Shown here: piece after piece, positions 34,801-43,191 of the stretch
Layout of the letters: every line of letters begins with the position of its first letter
Position numbering within the stretch: the stretch's first letter is position 1
Origin: Vondammii sp040505895
Lineage (GTDB): Bacteria > Pseudomonadota > Gammaproteobacteria > Chromatiales > Chromatiaceae
Length of the DNA: 64,000 nt
Assembly: GCA_040505895.1 (NCBI GenBank)
Contig: JBEVXU010000001.1
Span: 124,001-188,000, forward strand
Direction: 5' to 3'
Made by a program: the position numbers and the translations under genes
The notes under the pieces: generated by a model
The model's database searches: none
Seen by the model: the letters and a program-made list of their open reading frames with translations, nothing else
What the model was told of the DNA's origin: nothing

Positions 34801-35367
34801 TCAGGCCCGCGAGATGAATTTTCCACTGGTGGTGTTAACCTTCACCACTTCACCACTCTCAAGATACTCCGGCACCTGGATCTCCATTCCGGTGGTGAGC
34901 ATCGCCGGTTTTGTTCTACCGGTGGCAGTCGCCCCCTTAACTCCGGGGGTGGTCTCGGCAATGGTCAGGCTGACAGACTGGGGCAGTTCAACACCTAAAA
35001 GTTGGCCATCCACCAGCAGGGCGGTGATACCCTCCAGCCCCTCGGTGAGATAACCGAGCTGATCCTCCAGGTCATCACGAGAGAGGCCATACTGACTGTA
35101 ATCCTCCATATCCATAAACATGAATATATCACCGTCCAGATAAGAGTACTGCACCTGGGTGCGGACACAATCTATCTCTTTGAGGAAGGCATCCCCCTTG
35201 TAGGACTCGTCGAGCTTCTGGCCGCTCTGCAAGTTGATGAAGCGGATCTTGTAGAGTGTCGACGCTCCTCGCGAGGAGGGGCTTTTAGCCTCCACCTGCT
35301 TGACACTGTGAGGGGCACCGTTAATCTCAACAATTACGCCTCTTTTCAATTCACACGCCTTTGGCAC
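34801..35367 (-). CDS. efpL: Elongation factor P-like protein EfpL (YeiP)
   Basis: 188 aa three-domain EF-P paralogue. The loop that reaches the peptidyl-transferase centre reads EAKSPSSRGASTL, with Arg at the tip rather than the modified Lys of EF-P, as in E. coli YeiP; the end IQVPEYLESGEVVKVNTTSG is also YeiP-like. It helps ribosomes through certain stalling sequences. Transcribed with arfB, giving a small translation-rescue pair. Confidence 0.92.
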   Translation of the reverse strand: MPKACELKRGVIVEINGAPHSVKQVEAKSPSSRGASTLYKIRFINLQSGQKLDESYKGDAFLKEIDCVRTQVQYSYLDGDIFMFMDMEDYSQYGLSRDDLEDQLGYLTEGLEGITALLVDGQLLGVELPQSVSLTIAETTPGVKGATATGRTKPAMLTTGMEIQVPEYLESGEVVKVNTTSGKFISRA

Positions 35368-35399
35368 TACCCTCTCCCAGAAAATAATTCATTAATTTA

Positions 35400-35550
35400 A
35401 GTGGCTATGCACAATAGTCCCGAAGCACTATCCACATAGAGAAAAGTGCATCTGTAGGAGCGAATTTATTCGCGATCAGGCGACCGGGCATCTTCTTCGC
35501 GAACAAGTTCGCTCCTATCACCCGGTTCCCATATTATGGTGCACAGCCAT
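35400..35550. repeat. MITE-like element, family C copy 2 (inverted relative to copy 1)
   Basis: Starts AGTGGCTATGCACAATAGTCC-type end (first 20 bases shared with the reversed right end of copy 1) and ends TGGTGCACAGCCA. Inside is the same REP-like palindrome, TGTAGGAGCGAATTTATTCG and CGAACAAGTTCGCTCCTA. TTAATTTA occurs on both sides and is probably the target duplication. It lies in the 281-bp gap upstream of efpL, where it must be close to the efpL promoter. Confidence 0.78.
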
Positions 35551-35648
35551 TTTAATTTATTGCTCTCATGTGGCCTGGATAAAACAGATTTTCTCAGCGA
35601 CCTCTGCGTCTTCTCAGCGTTCTTTGCATCCCGCTTTTTGAAACTCTA

Positions 35649-36359
35649 TCAAATCGGCAAAAAGACCATCGAGGCAACCGTCTGAATCACCGTCTTGATC
35701 TGCCGGTTGCTGCTCTCGGCAATAATTAACGCGGCGCTGTCTTGTAGAGCGATCAATTTACCAAAGAGGCGTTCGTAGCTGAGGTTGTCAACCTCCCCAT
35801 TTGTCTCATTGCTGATGATAAAGAGTTCACCCCGGCTATCCCGGTTATGACTCAGCATCCACACGGCAATCTCAATATTGCGGGCGGCATTGTAGAGCTT
35901 CTGCGGGTCGAGTTCATCGGTAAGATAGAATGACTGCTTACCATCATAGGCTCTCAGCACCATGCTTTTCAGCCCCACCATTAACGCCAGCACACGGTCC
36001 CCGGTGTAGTTCTCATCAAAAGCGAGACGGATACTCTCGACAGCGCGCTTGCCATCCAGTTCAGGAAAGCCGTTGCCACCGTCCGCGGCGAAGATTCGCT
36101 CTAGCGCCGCTTCACGGGTAGCACTTCTCCCCTTCAACAGCTCCTTTGGATTGCGCCTGTAGAGTTTGTCCGTCAACTGTTTTAAGGAGGAAATAACCAG
36201 TCGCAGCTGCACTTCGGTAACCAGATCGACATCACTTTTAACCAGATCCTGAATGCGAAATGAGCGTCCCTCTACCGCCGACTCTCTGTGCGCCTTACCG
36301 GCACAACCTGACAGCAACAACAGGGAGAGCAACAGCAAGCCTATTCTATAACCGTTCAC
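35649..36359 (-). CDS. Predicted outer-membrane lipoprotein of unknown function
   Basis: 236 aa. The N-terminus is a lipoprotein signal (IGLLLLSLLLLSGCAGKA) with the lipidated Cys at residue 19; the following residues are not Asp at +2, so outer-membrane sorting is expected. The mature part is mainly helical (LVTEVQLRLVISSLKQLTDKL) with no catalytic motif. Not recognised. It overlaps the upstream midA gene by 14 nt, so the two are co-transcribed. Confidence 0.7.
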   Translation of the reverse strand: MNGYRIGLLLLSLLLLSGCAGKAHRESAVEGRSFRIQDLVKSDVDLVTEVQLRLVISSLKQLTDKLYRRNPKELLKGRSATREAALERIFAADGGNGFPELDGKRAVESIRLAFDENYTGDRVLALMVGLKSMVLRAYDGKQSFYLTDELDPQKLYNAARNIEIAVWMLSHNRDSRGELFIISNETNGEVDNLSYERLFGKLIALQDSAALIIAESSNRQIKTVIQTVASMVFLPI

Positions 36360-37548
36360 GCATATCTCTCATAGCAAAGCCCGCCAGCGGGACATCCAGG
36401 TCCCGCGTCAGCCCCAACACCTTGAAACTTTCTCCCATTTCGGCGGGCAGGGTCAATCTCTTCACCCCCTGTACCAACGTCATGTGGGTGGCTACATCTG
36501 AGGGGTCAGAGGCGGCAACCAGCTGATCAAGACCACACCCCAGCAAGAAATAAGTTTGGGTGGTATATCCCGCCACCGAAAAACCGGCCTTCTGTGCCGC
36601 CTCCGCCATGGCGGTAAAATCGACATGGGCGGTAATATCCTGCAAACCAGGCAGAATCAGGGGGTCTGGGTGGGTTTGATGCCGGTAGTAGCACATCAGT
36701 GTCCCGCGGTCCCGCTGGGGATGGTAGTACTCAGCTCGTGGATAACCGTAATCGATCAGCAACACCGCACCCGCTGAAATGACCTCTCCCAACGCCTGCA
36801 GCCAGGAGGCGGCCCGCAGGTTGATTTCAGATTCATAGTCATCAGGGTCAAACGCCAGGCGCTCCGCAAGAGGTACGATCGCATCCGTAAGCTCAGCCGA
36901 TGCCGAGGCGGCCCATTGGGTGACAAAATGGTCATCTTCCCAGCCCACCATCTGCTCACTAACCTCACCGTCGGCGATACGAAAGCGCTGTACCGGCATA
37001 GCATCAAGCACCTCATTGGCCAACACCACACCCCTGAAACCCGGCTCCGGCAAACTATCCAGCCACTCAACCCGTGACAGCAGCCCCGGTACCCTGGAAG
37101 CGAGGGTTTCGTGCTGACGTGCGCGCAAATCCGGGCTCAACTCCAGTATAAAATAGTGCTCCGGGAGAGAGCCCAACTGCTCAAGCGCCATCAGCAGATC
37201 GGCGACCAATGCCCCGGACCCCGCGCCAAACTCAAGGATATCTGCACTACCAAGCTGTTTCAGCAGTGGGGCACATTGACGCCCCAAGCACTGGGCAAAC
37301 AGCGGTGAGATCTCAGGAGCGGTGACAAAATCCCCGCCTTCACCAAACTTCCGGGAGCCGGCTGTGTAATAGCCAAGGCCGGGAGCGTAGAGAGCCAGCT
37401 CCATATAGCGATCAAACGGCAGCCGGCCACCGGCTGCTTCGATCTCTCCCCGGATAACAGCGACCAGACGCTCACTGTGCTCAAGAGCCTCACCCTCCGG
37501 TGTCGGCAGTTTTGATGTTGCCGCTTCCCCTACCCGTTGTTCACTCAT
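36346..37548 (-). CDS. MidA/NDUFAF7-family SAM-dependent methyltransferase
   Basis: 400 aa. The N-terminal region (LPFDRYMELALYAPGLGYYTAGSRK, shown split by its GLGYY core) and the SAM motif ILEFGAGSGALVADLLMAL identify the COG1565 family, whose mitochondrial member NDUFAF7 dimethylates an arginine of complex I. VVLANEVLDAMPVQRF and LLIDYGYPRAEYYHP are family motifs. Cytoplasmic. Bacterial substrate not established. Convergence of its start with the divergent pteridine reductase gene matches the usual midA-folM neighbourhood. Confidence 0.88.
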   Translation of the reverse strand: MSEQRVGEAATSKLPTPEGEALEHSERLVAVIRGEIEAAGGRLPFDRYMELALYAPGLGYYTAGSRKFGEGGDFVTAPEISPLFAQCLGRQCAPLLKQLGSADILEFGAGSGALVADLLMALEQLGSLPEHYFILELSPDLRARQHETLASRVPGLLSRVEWLDSLPEPGFRGVVLANEVLDAMPVQRFRIADGEVSEQMVGWEDDHFVTQWAASASAELTDAIVPLAERLAFDPDDYESEINLRAASWLQALGEVISAGAVLLIDYGYPRAEYYHPQRDRGTLMCYYRHQTHPDPLILPGLQDITAHVDFTAMAEAAQKAGFSVAGYTTQTYFLLGCGLDQLVAASDPSDVATHMTLVQGVKRLTLPAEMGESFKVLGLTRDLDVPLAGFAMRDMRERL

Positions 37549-37657
37549 CTACGCCAAAAACTCCCAAATGTTCTCTATCCACACCTCAATGAGGTGCACC
37601 GACTAACCAGTTGATTTAAAGTGACTACATAAATTGTATCAAGGCTGGAGATAGCAT

Positions 37658-38401
37658 GTGACAACAGATTACCACCCCGTAGCCTTTATAACCGGCGCCG
37701 CCCATCGGATCGGCGCCACCATCGCCCGCACACTGCACCACAGCGGCATGGACATCGTGATCCACTACCGCAGCTCAGCGGATGCCGCCCAGGCATTGAA
37801 GGATGAGTTGGAGCTAGAACGTAGCGACTCGGTACTACTGCTCCAGGCCGACCTCCATAATTGCGACCTCTTTTCCGGCCTGATCAGCCGTATTGAGCAG
37901 TGGCGGGGGAGGCTCGACTGCCTAATCAACAACGCCTCCTCCTTCTACCCCACCCCCGTTGCCGAAGTAACCGAGGCGCAGTGGGATGATCTGATGAGCA
38001 GTAATCTAAAAGCCCCTTTTTTTCTGGCACTGACCGCCGCGCCACTGCTCAAAAAATCCAACGGTGTGATTATCAATCTGGTCGACATCCACGCCCGGCG
38101 GCCACTAAAGAACTACCCCATTTACTCCATGGCGAAGGCAGGCAATGCCATGATGGTAAAGTCACTGGCACGGGAGCTGGGGCCGGAGATCCGGGTCAAC
38201 GGTGTGGCACCGGGGGCGATACTCTGGCCTGAAGAGGGGATGGACCAGGAGACAAAGGAGCTGATCCTCTCTCGCACCGCCCTTGGGCGCCCCGGCACTC
38301 CAGAGGATATCGCCAATACCGTGCGCTTCCTCGCCCTCGATGCCGGCTACATCAGTGGTCAGGTGATCGCCGTCGACGGTGGCAGAAGCACCCAGCAGTA
38401 A
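37658..38401 (+). CDS. folM: Pteridine reductase (FolM/PTR1-like SDR)
   Basis: 247 aa short-chain dehydrogenase. Cofactor loop FITGAAHRIGATIARTLH with an Arg that favours NADPH, NNASSFYPTP, the catalytic Tyr/Lys in YPIYSMAKAGNAM, and VNGVAPGAILWPEE, all typical of pteridine reductases. Reduces dihydropteridines for folate or pterin metabolism. GTG start. Converges on folK and folB, supporting a pterin role. Confidence 0.88.
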   Translation: MTTDYHPVAFITGAAHRIGATIARTLHHSGMDIVIHYRSSADAAQALKDELELERSDSVLLLQADLHNCDLFSGLISRIEQWRGRLDCLINNASSFYPTPVAEVTEAQWDDLMSSNLKAPFFLALTAAPLLKKSNGVIINLVDIHARRPLKNYPIYSMAKAGNAMMVKSLARELGPEIRVNGVAPGAILWPEEGMDQETKELILSRTALGRPGTPEDIANTVRFLALDAGYISGQVIAVDGGRSTQQ

Positions 38402-38405
38402 GAGG

Positions 38406-38891
38406 CTATGGGAAATCCACCGGCCAGAGCGCCTGACCGGTTTTATCAAACTTGTCCCATAGCTGCCGGTAGCTCTTGCCTGTAAGGGGGTGTATCTCCT
38501 CACCGGCCACCTCAGACAGCGGCAACAGAACAAAGGCATAGCGGGTAATCTCGTCACGGGGCAACTCCTGCCCCTTATGGTTCATCACACTGTCGCCGTA
38601 GGTGAGGATATCGATATCCAGGGTCCTGGGAGCAAAACGCTCATCACCCCGTTGACGGCCATGAGCCGCTTCGATACCGCGAAGCTCTGCCATCAGCTCA
38701 CCGGCAGATAGCGTCGTCTCTAATCCTGCCACCAGATTATAGAAAGGATTGCCGTCAAAGCCCACCGCGTCACTCTCGTAGACGTCTGACAGAATCAGTT
38801 CACCAAAGCGCTCTCGCAGCGCCTGCAAAGCACTGCGGATATTCCGCTTACGCTCGACATTACTGCCAATACTCAGCCAGACACGAAACAT
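38406..38891 (-). CDS. folK: 2-amino-4-hydroxy-6-hydroxymethyldihydropteridine pyrophosphokinase
   Basis: 161 aa. Transfers pyrophosphate from ATP to the pterin in folate synthesis. Motifs: WLSIGSNVERKRNI, FYNLVAGLET, the HPPK signature RFAPRTLDIDILTYGD and PRDEITRYAFVLLPLSEVA. ATG immediately follows the folB stop (TGAATG), so the pair is translationally coupled. Confidence 0.96.
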   Translation of the reverse strand: MFRVWLSIGSNVERKRNIRSALQALRERFGELILSDVYESDAVGFDGNPFYNLVAGLETTLSAGELMAELRGIEAAHGRQRGDERFAPRTLDIDILTYGDSVMNHKGQELPRDEITRYAFVLLPLSEVAGEEIHPLTGKSYRQLWDKFDKTGQALWPVDFP

Positions 38892-39248
38892 TCAGCCCGC
38901 CTCGCCCCGCTCGATAATCACCCCCACATCACGAGCGGCACTCACTGCACCTATCTTGTTCAGGGTGAGACGCACCCACTGAACACCAAACTCCTCGCGA
39001 ACAATCTCCGCACAGCGTTCGGCCAAGGTCTCCACCAACTGAAACTCACTCCTCTCGACAAACTCCACCAGCCGCTTTGAAACCGCTTTATAATTCACGG
39101 CATCCTCAATGCTTTCAGTCTCGGCAGCGCGTCTAACATCGGTACTCATCTCCAGATCCAGCACCACTGTCTGTCTGATCTCACGCTCCCAATCGTAGAT
39201 ACCGATAACGGTTTCAATACGCAGACCTCGCAAAAAAACAATGTCCAT
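38892..39248 (-). CDS. folB: Dihydroneopterin aldolase
   Basis: 118 aa from the ATG at 39248 (MDIVFLRGLRIETVIGIYDW). Active-site Glu and Lys are in GIYDWERE and LNKIGAV. Makes hydroxymethyldihydropterin, the FolK substrate. A TTG seven codons upstream is less plausible. Divergent from plsY, which is its usual partner. Confidence 0.95.
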   Translation of the reverse strand: MDIVFLRGLRIETVIGIYDWEREIRQTVVLDLEMSTDVRRAAETESIEDAVNYKAVSKRLVEFVERSEFQLVETLAERCAEIVREEFGVQWVRLTLNKIGAVSAARDVGVIIERGEAG

Positions 39249-39430
39249 AAATTCAATACCTAAACGCAAAGAGTCGAGCGGTCAACTGCGGATGCCAGTG
39301 TAGTGCCTCAACGAATTCGGGGAAGAATATGGTAAAGCAGTCCCGAAAATTAACAACCCGCCTTGACCGGGACCCACCTCTGGCCGGAAAATCCCCCCCA
39401 CAGACCCGACAGGCAACAGACTTAAACCCA

Positions 39431-40036
39431 ATGACCGACGCACTCCTAATCATCGCATCCTACCTCCTAGGCTCCCTCTCCAGCGCCATCATCGTATGCA
39501 GATTGATGGGGCTGCCCGACCCCCGCAGCCAGGGCTCAAACAACCCCGGCGCCACCAATGTGCTGCGCATCGGAGGAAAGAAGGCCGCTGCCATCACCCT
39601 TGCCGGCGACAGCCTCAAGGGGCTGATTTCCGTGCTGGTGGCCCGGATGATGGGGGTAGATGATCTGGTGCTGGGGTTGGTGGCCATGGCCGCTTTCCTC
39701 GGTCACCTCTACCCGCTGTTCTTCGGTTTCAAAGGGGGAAAAGGGGTGGCCACCGCCCTCGGAACTCAGTTTGGTCTCGGCTGGGAGATCGGTGGCAGCA
39801 TCGCCATTATCTGGCTGCTCATCGCCAAGGGGCTTAACATCTCCTCCCTGGCCGCTCTGGTGGCAATGGCACTGGCACCACTGATTGTCTGGTACTTCAC
39901 CGGGTCACAAGAGCTGCTAGTGATGCAAATCGCCATGAGCCTGCTGCTAATCTGGCGCCACCGTAGCAATATCCGCAACCTGATCTCGGGTGAGGAAGGA
40001 AAAATCAGCAAGGAGCAGGGTTCGGAAGAGCAATAA
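39431..40036 (+). CDS. plsY: Acyl-phosphate:glycerol-3-phosphate acyltransferase
   Basis: 201 aa from the ATG at 39431 (MTDALLIIASYLLGSLSSA); 34 further upstream codons are open but not PlsY-like. Inner-membrane enzyme with about five helices and the three PlsY motifs: GSNNPGATNVLRIGGK, FLGHLYPLFFGFKGGKGVAT and the C-terminal IWRHRSNIRNLISGEE. Initiates phospholipid synthesis. A hydrophilic tail of about ten residues is extra. Confidence 0.95.
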   Translation: MTDALLIIASYLLGSLSSAIIVCRLMGLPDPRSQGSNNPGATNVLRIGGKKAAAITLAGDSLKGLISVLVARMMGVDDLVLGLVAMAAFLGHLYPLFFGFKGGKGVATALGTQFGLGWEIGGSIAIIWLLIAKGLNISSLAALVAMALAPLIVWYFTGSQELLVMQIAMSLLLIWRHRSNIRNLISGEEGKISKEQGSEEQ

Positions 40037-40158
40037 TCCGCCTCAATCGACCCATTCACAGCCTTGAATAGCCTGATTCACCCAGGCTGTGGCATAATTC
40101 GTCGGCTAACGAATTCATTTATTATCTCTACCCTACATAATTTTAGGAGCTATTTACC

Positions 40159-40800
40159 ATGCGTTTGATTCTTCTTGGTGCCCCCGGCGCCGGCAAAGGT
40201 ACCGTGGCAAAACTGCTGACCGCCATTGATGGTTCAGTTCAGATCTCCACCGGTGACATCCTGCGCGCCGCAGTCAAGGCCGGCACCGAACTCGGCATGA
40301 AGGCTAAAGCCGCCATGACCGCTGGTGAGCTGGTTTCCGATGACCTGATCATGGGCATCATGGGCGAGCGCCTGCTGGAAGACGACTGCAAGGCCGGTTT
40401 CCTGCTTGACGGTTTCCCACGCACCATTCCCCAGGCTGAAGCACTGAAAGTACTGCTGGCAAAGCTGGGCATTGAGCTGGACGGTGCAGTCAACCTGAAC
40501 GTACCCCGCGAAGTGATCCTCGACCGCCTGACTACCCGTCGTACTTGCGTCGATTGTGGCGCCATCTACAACGTCAAGTCCAACCCCCCCAAGGAAGAGG
40601 GCAAGTGTGATTCCTGCGGCGGTGCCGTAGTACAGCGTGACGACGAGACCGAAGAGGCGATTTCCAAGCGTCTCGACGTATTCAACGAGCAGACTGCACC
40701 ACTGGTCGGCTTCTATGAAGGCGAAGGCATGCTGATAGACGTCAACGCCACTTCAAGTGACGCTGTTGTTGCTACTATCCAGGGGAAGCTGGCCGGTTAA
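40159..40800 (+). CDS. adk: Adenylate kinase
   Basis: 213 aa. P-loop LGAPGAGKGTVAKLL, NMP-binding STGDILRAA, substrate loop DGFPRTIPQAEAL, and a LID carrying four Cys (RRTCVDCGAIYNV and KCDSCGG), i.e. the zinc-binding long form. The usual P-loop GxPGAGKGTQ has Val in place of Gln. AGGAGC 7 bp upstream; ends with a strong terminator. Confidence 0.96.
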   Translation: MRLILLGAPGAGKGTVAKLLTAIDGSVQISTGDILRAAVKAGTELGMKAKAAMTAGELVSDDLIMGIMGERLLEDDCKAGFLLDGFPRTIPQAEALKVLLAKLGIELDGAVNLNVPREVILDRLTTRRTCVDCGAIYNVKSNPPKEEGKCDSCGGAVVQRDDETEEAISKRLDVFNEQTAPLVGFYEGEGMLIDVNATSSDAVVATIQGKLAG

Positions 40801-40826
40801 TCCGACCTTTTCGACTGTATAAAAAG

Positions 40827-40862
40827 GAAAGGGTGTGGGACTTTGTCCCGCACCCTTTTTTT
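40827..40862 (+). terminator. Rho-independent terminator after adk
   Basis: GGGTGTGGGAC-ttt-GTCCCGCACCC stem (11 bp with one G-T type pair) followed by seven T, 27 bp after the adk stop. Confidence 0.9.
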
Positions 40863-40906
40863 ATGAATGGTGGATTGGCATGTCAGCGGTGGCTACAGAA
40901 TTGCAC

Positions 40907-41078
40907 TTTTACCCCCTCTCCCCACCGGGGAGATGCCTACATGGATGGATGTAGGTAGTAGAGCAATGCAGGAGCAGCTTGCCGAGGGCTAGGGTGAGGG
41001 GAATAAATAGGTAACTTATTGATTTAATACACCCTCATCCTAACCTTTTCCCTCGTAGGGAGAAGGGACTGGAGCTTT
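40907..41078. repeat. Dispersed CCCTCACCCTAACCCTCTCC-type repeat region
   Basis: Between adk and tsaD. Contains TTTACCCCCTCTCCCCACC, GAGGGCTAGGGTGAGGGG and, reversed, CCCTCATCCTAACCTTTTCC with GGGAGAAGGGA, a family of C/T-rich palindromic repeats common in many proteobacterial genomes. No gene seen in this 333-bp gap apart from the adk terminator. Confidence 0.55.
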
Positions 41079-41133
41079 TTACAGCACTCTCTCATAGTAA
41101 GAGACGCTCGGGCTTTTCAGCACACTTACAGCA

Positions 41134-42168
41134 CTAAATCGCCGGCAACTCTTCCATTGGCCAGCGCGGCCTGGCACCGAACCGTAGCGGCTCCTGTTGC
41201 CCCACCCTTAGCCGCTGCCAACCAGCATAGGCGATCATGGCACCGTTATCGGTGCAGAACTCCGGCCGAGGGTAGTAGGCCTGCCCCCCCTCCTTCTCCA
41301 TCATCAGCTGAATACGTTCACGCAGATGGCGGTTGGCACTGACACCACCGGCCAGCACCAGCGTCTTGGCACCACTGGCCCGCACCGCTCTGCGGCACTT
41401 GATCATCAGCGTATCGACCACGGCATCTTCAAAGGCGCGGGCAATATCGGCACGGGTCTGCTCTCTCACGGCATCATCGAGCGATCCACCCAGCTCCTTC
41501 TGCATGGTGTTGAGGGCAAAGGTCTTGAGGCCGCTAAAGCTGAAATCGAGACCCGGACGATCGGTCATCGGCCGGGGAAAACGATAGCGCCCCGGATCAC
41601 CCTCAGCCGCCAGGCGGGCCAGTTCAGGGCCTCCGGGATAGGGTAGACCAAGCAGTTTTGCCGTCTTATCGAAAGCTTCACCGGCGGCATCATCGAGAGA
41701 CTCACCCAGCAGCCGGTATTGGCCCACCCCCTTCACCTCCACCAGTTGGGTATGACCACCGGAGACCAGCAGCGCCACAAACGGAAATTCCGGCCCATTC
41801 TCCTCCAGCATCGGCGCCAGCAGATGCCCTTCCATATGATGTACCCCAAGCGCCGGCACACCCCAGGCCCAGGCCATACTTCGGCCAATCGCCGCCCCCA
41901 CCAGCAGCGCCCCGACCAAGCCGGGACCACAGGTGTAAGCAACACCATCAATATCACTCTTCTTAAGACCTGTCTGCTCCAGCACACCATGGATCAGTGG
42001 CAGTGTTTTACGCACATGGTCTCTGGAGGCGAGTTCAGGCACCACCCCACCATACTCTGCATGGACATCGGTCTGACTGTGAACAAGATGGCCCAACAAC
42101 CCACGCTCACTCTCAAATACAGCCACACCAGTCTCATCACATGAGGTCTCAATCCCCAGTACCCGCAT
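41134..42168 (-). CDS. tsaD: tRNA N6-threonylcarbamoyladenosine transferase TsaD
   Basis: 344 aa. Transfers the threonylcarbamoyl group to A37 of ANN-decoding tRNAs, with TsaB and TsaE. ASKHA fold: N-terminal VLGIETSCDETGVAV, metal-binding HHMEGH, VSGGHTQLVEV, DDAAGEAFDKTAKLLGLPYPGG, and C-terminal VLAGGVSANRHLRE with FCTDNGAMIAYAGW. Divergent from rpsU, the conserved arrangement in proteobacteria. Confidence 0.97.
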   Translation of the reverse strand: MRVLGIETSCDETGVAVFESERGLLGHLVHSQTDVHAEYGGVVPELASRDHVRKTLPLIHGVLEQTGLKKSDIDGVAYTCGPGLVGALLVGAAIGRSMAWAWGVPALGVHHMEGHLLAPMLEENGPEFPFVALLVSGGHTQLVEVKGVGQYRLLGESLDDAAGEAFDKTAKLLGLPYPGGPELARLAAEGDPGRYRFPRPMTDRPGLDFSFSGLKTFALNTMQKELGGSLDDAVREQTRADIARAFEDAVVDTLMIKCRRAVRASGAKTLVLAGGVSANRHLRERIQLMMEKEGGQAYYPRPEFCTDNGAMIAYAGWQRLRVGQQEPLRFGARPRWPMEELPAI

Positions 42169-42222
42169 ATCTCCGCCTAAGCCTTCCTGAATAGTTTCAT
42201 ATTTAAGTAAATTACAATCGAC

Positions 42223-42228
42223 TATAAT
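42223..42228 (+). promoter_or_regulatory. Possible -10 box upstream of rpsU
   Basis: A perfect TATAAT in the tsaD/rpsU divergent region, 130 bp before rpsU. No good -35 match at 16-18 bp, so only tentative. Confidence 0.3.
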
Positions 42229-42357
42229 AACACCCCGGTGAAGTCACCGCGCTGAACATGACAGGTAAATACTTTTTGCAAATTGCACGGGCCGAGAGTA
42301 GAATTCGCGCTCTTACGCTCCAAGTAACCTGATTTAAACGATTTTTTGGGACAACAA

Positions 42358-42573
42358 ATGCCTAACGTACGTGTAAAAGAAAACGAGCCCTTCGAAGTTG
42401 CTCTGCGTCGCTTCAAACGCGGTTGTGAGAAGGCCGGCATCCTCGCCGAAGTGCGTCGCCGCGAATTTTATGAAAAGCCGACCACCGAGCGCAAACGCAA
42501 AGCCGCTGCGGCCGTCAAGCGCCACCAGAAGAAAGTCTCCCGCGAGAGCCGTCGCTGGGAACGCCAGTACTGA
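42358..42573 (+). CDS. rpsU: 30S ribosomal protein bS21
   Basis: 71 aa, very basic: MPNVRVKENEPFEVALRRFK at the start and KAAAAVKRHQKKVSRE near the end. Start set at the ATG at 42358 with GGGA 7 bp upstream. First gene of the rpsU-yqeY-dnaG-rpoD macromolecular-synthesis group. Confidence 0.97.
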   Translation: MPNVRVKENEPFEVALRRFKRGCEKAGILAEVRRREFYEKPTTERKRKAAAAVKRHQKKVSRESRRWERQY

Positions 42574-42610
42574 TACACCTCCCACCCCACCGGGCCGGAC
42601 GAGAAAACCA

Positions 42611-43054
42611 ATGCTGAAAGCCACTATATACAGTGACATGAAGGCCGCTATGAAAGGAGGCGAAAAACGCCGCCTTGGCGTAATTCGCCTGTTGATGGCC
42701 GCCATCAAACAGCGTGAGGTGGACGAACGGATCGAACTCGACGACCAGCAGATCCTGGTGGTTCTCGACAAGATGGTGAAACAGCGTCGCGACTCCATCA
42801 GCCAGTTTGAGCAGGCGGGGCGTGATGATTTGGCCGAGCAGGAGGCTTACGAGATCGAGGTCTTGAAAGCTTACATGCCCGAGGCGCTGAGTGAGGAGGA
42901 TATCACCTCCATGATCAGCGAAGCGATCAGCTCGACCGGTGCCGAGTCCATGCGTGACATGGGTAAAGTGATGGGACAGCTGAAACCGAAGATGCAGGGA
43001 CGTGCCGACATGGGCGCCGTCAGCGCACAGATCAAGCAGCAACTTAGCAGCTGA
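42611..43054 (+). CDS. yqeY: GatB/YqeY domain protein
   Basis: 147 aa from the ATG at 42611 (MLKATIYSDMKAAMKGGEK). Matches YqeY: LGVIRLLMAAIKQREVDER, LDKMVKQRRDSISQFEQAGR, and a C-terminal helical bundle with GKVMGQLKPKMQGRADM that resembles the tRNA-binding tail of GatB. Role unclear, possibly tRNA-related. A terminator follows, so dnaG probably has additional promoter input. Confidence 0.93.
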   Translation: MLKATIYSDMKAAMKGGEKRRLGVIRLLMAAIKQREVDERIELDDQQILVVLDKMVKQRRDSISQFEQAGRDDLAEQEAYEIEVLKAYMPEALSEEDITSMISEAISSTGAESMRDMGKVMGQLKPKMQGRADMGAVSAQIKQQLSS

Positions 43055-43070
43055 TCGACAAACACTTGGT

Positions 43071-43106
43071 AAAAGCTCCGTTGGCTCAGGCTTCCGGAGC
43101 TTTTTC
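43071..43106 (+). terminator. Rho-independent terminator after yqeY
   Basis: Stem AAAAGCTCCG / CGGAGCTTTT with a 14-nt loop and trailing T-run, 17 bp after the stop. Confidence 0.85.
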
Positions 43107-43191
43107 TGTTTATGCGCCTCCACTGATGCCACAAGCACCCTGCAGGTAGTTCGTTACACCACACCAACCAGCGGTTAAACTCTACGGCACT

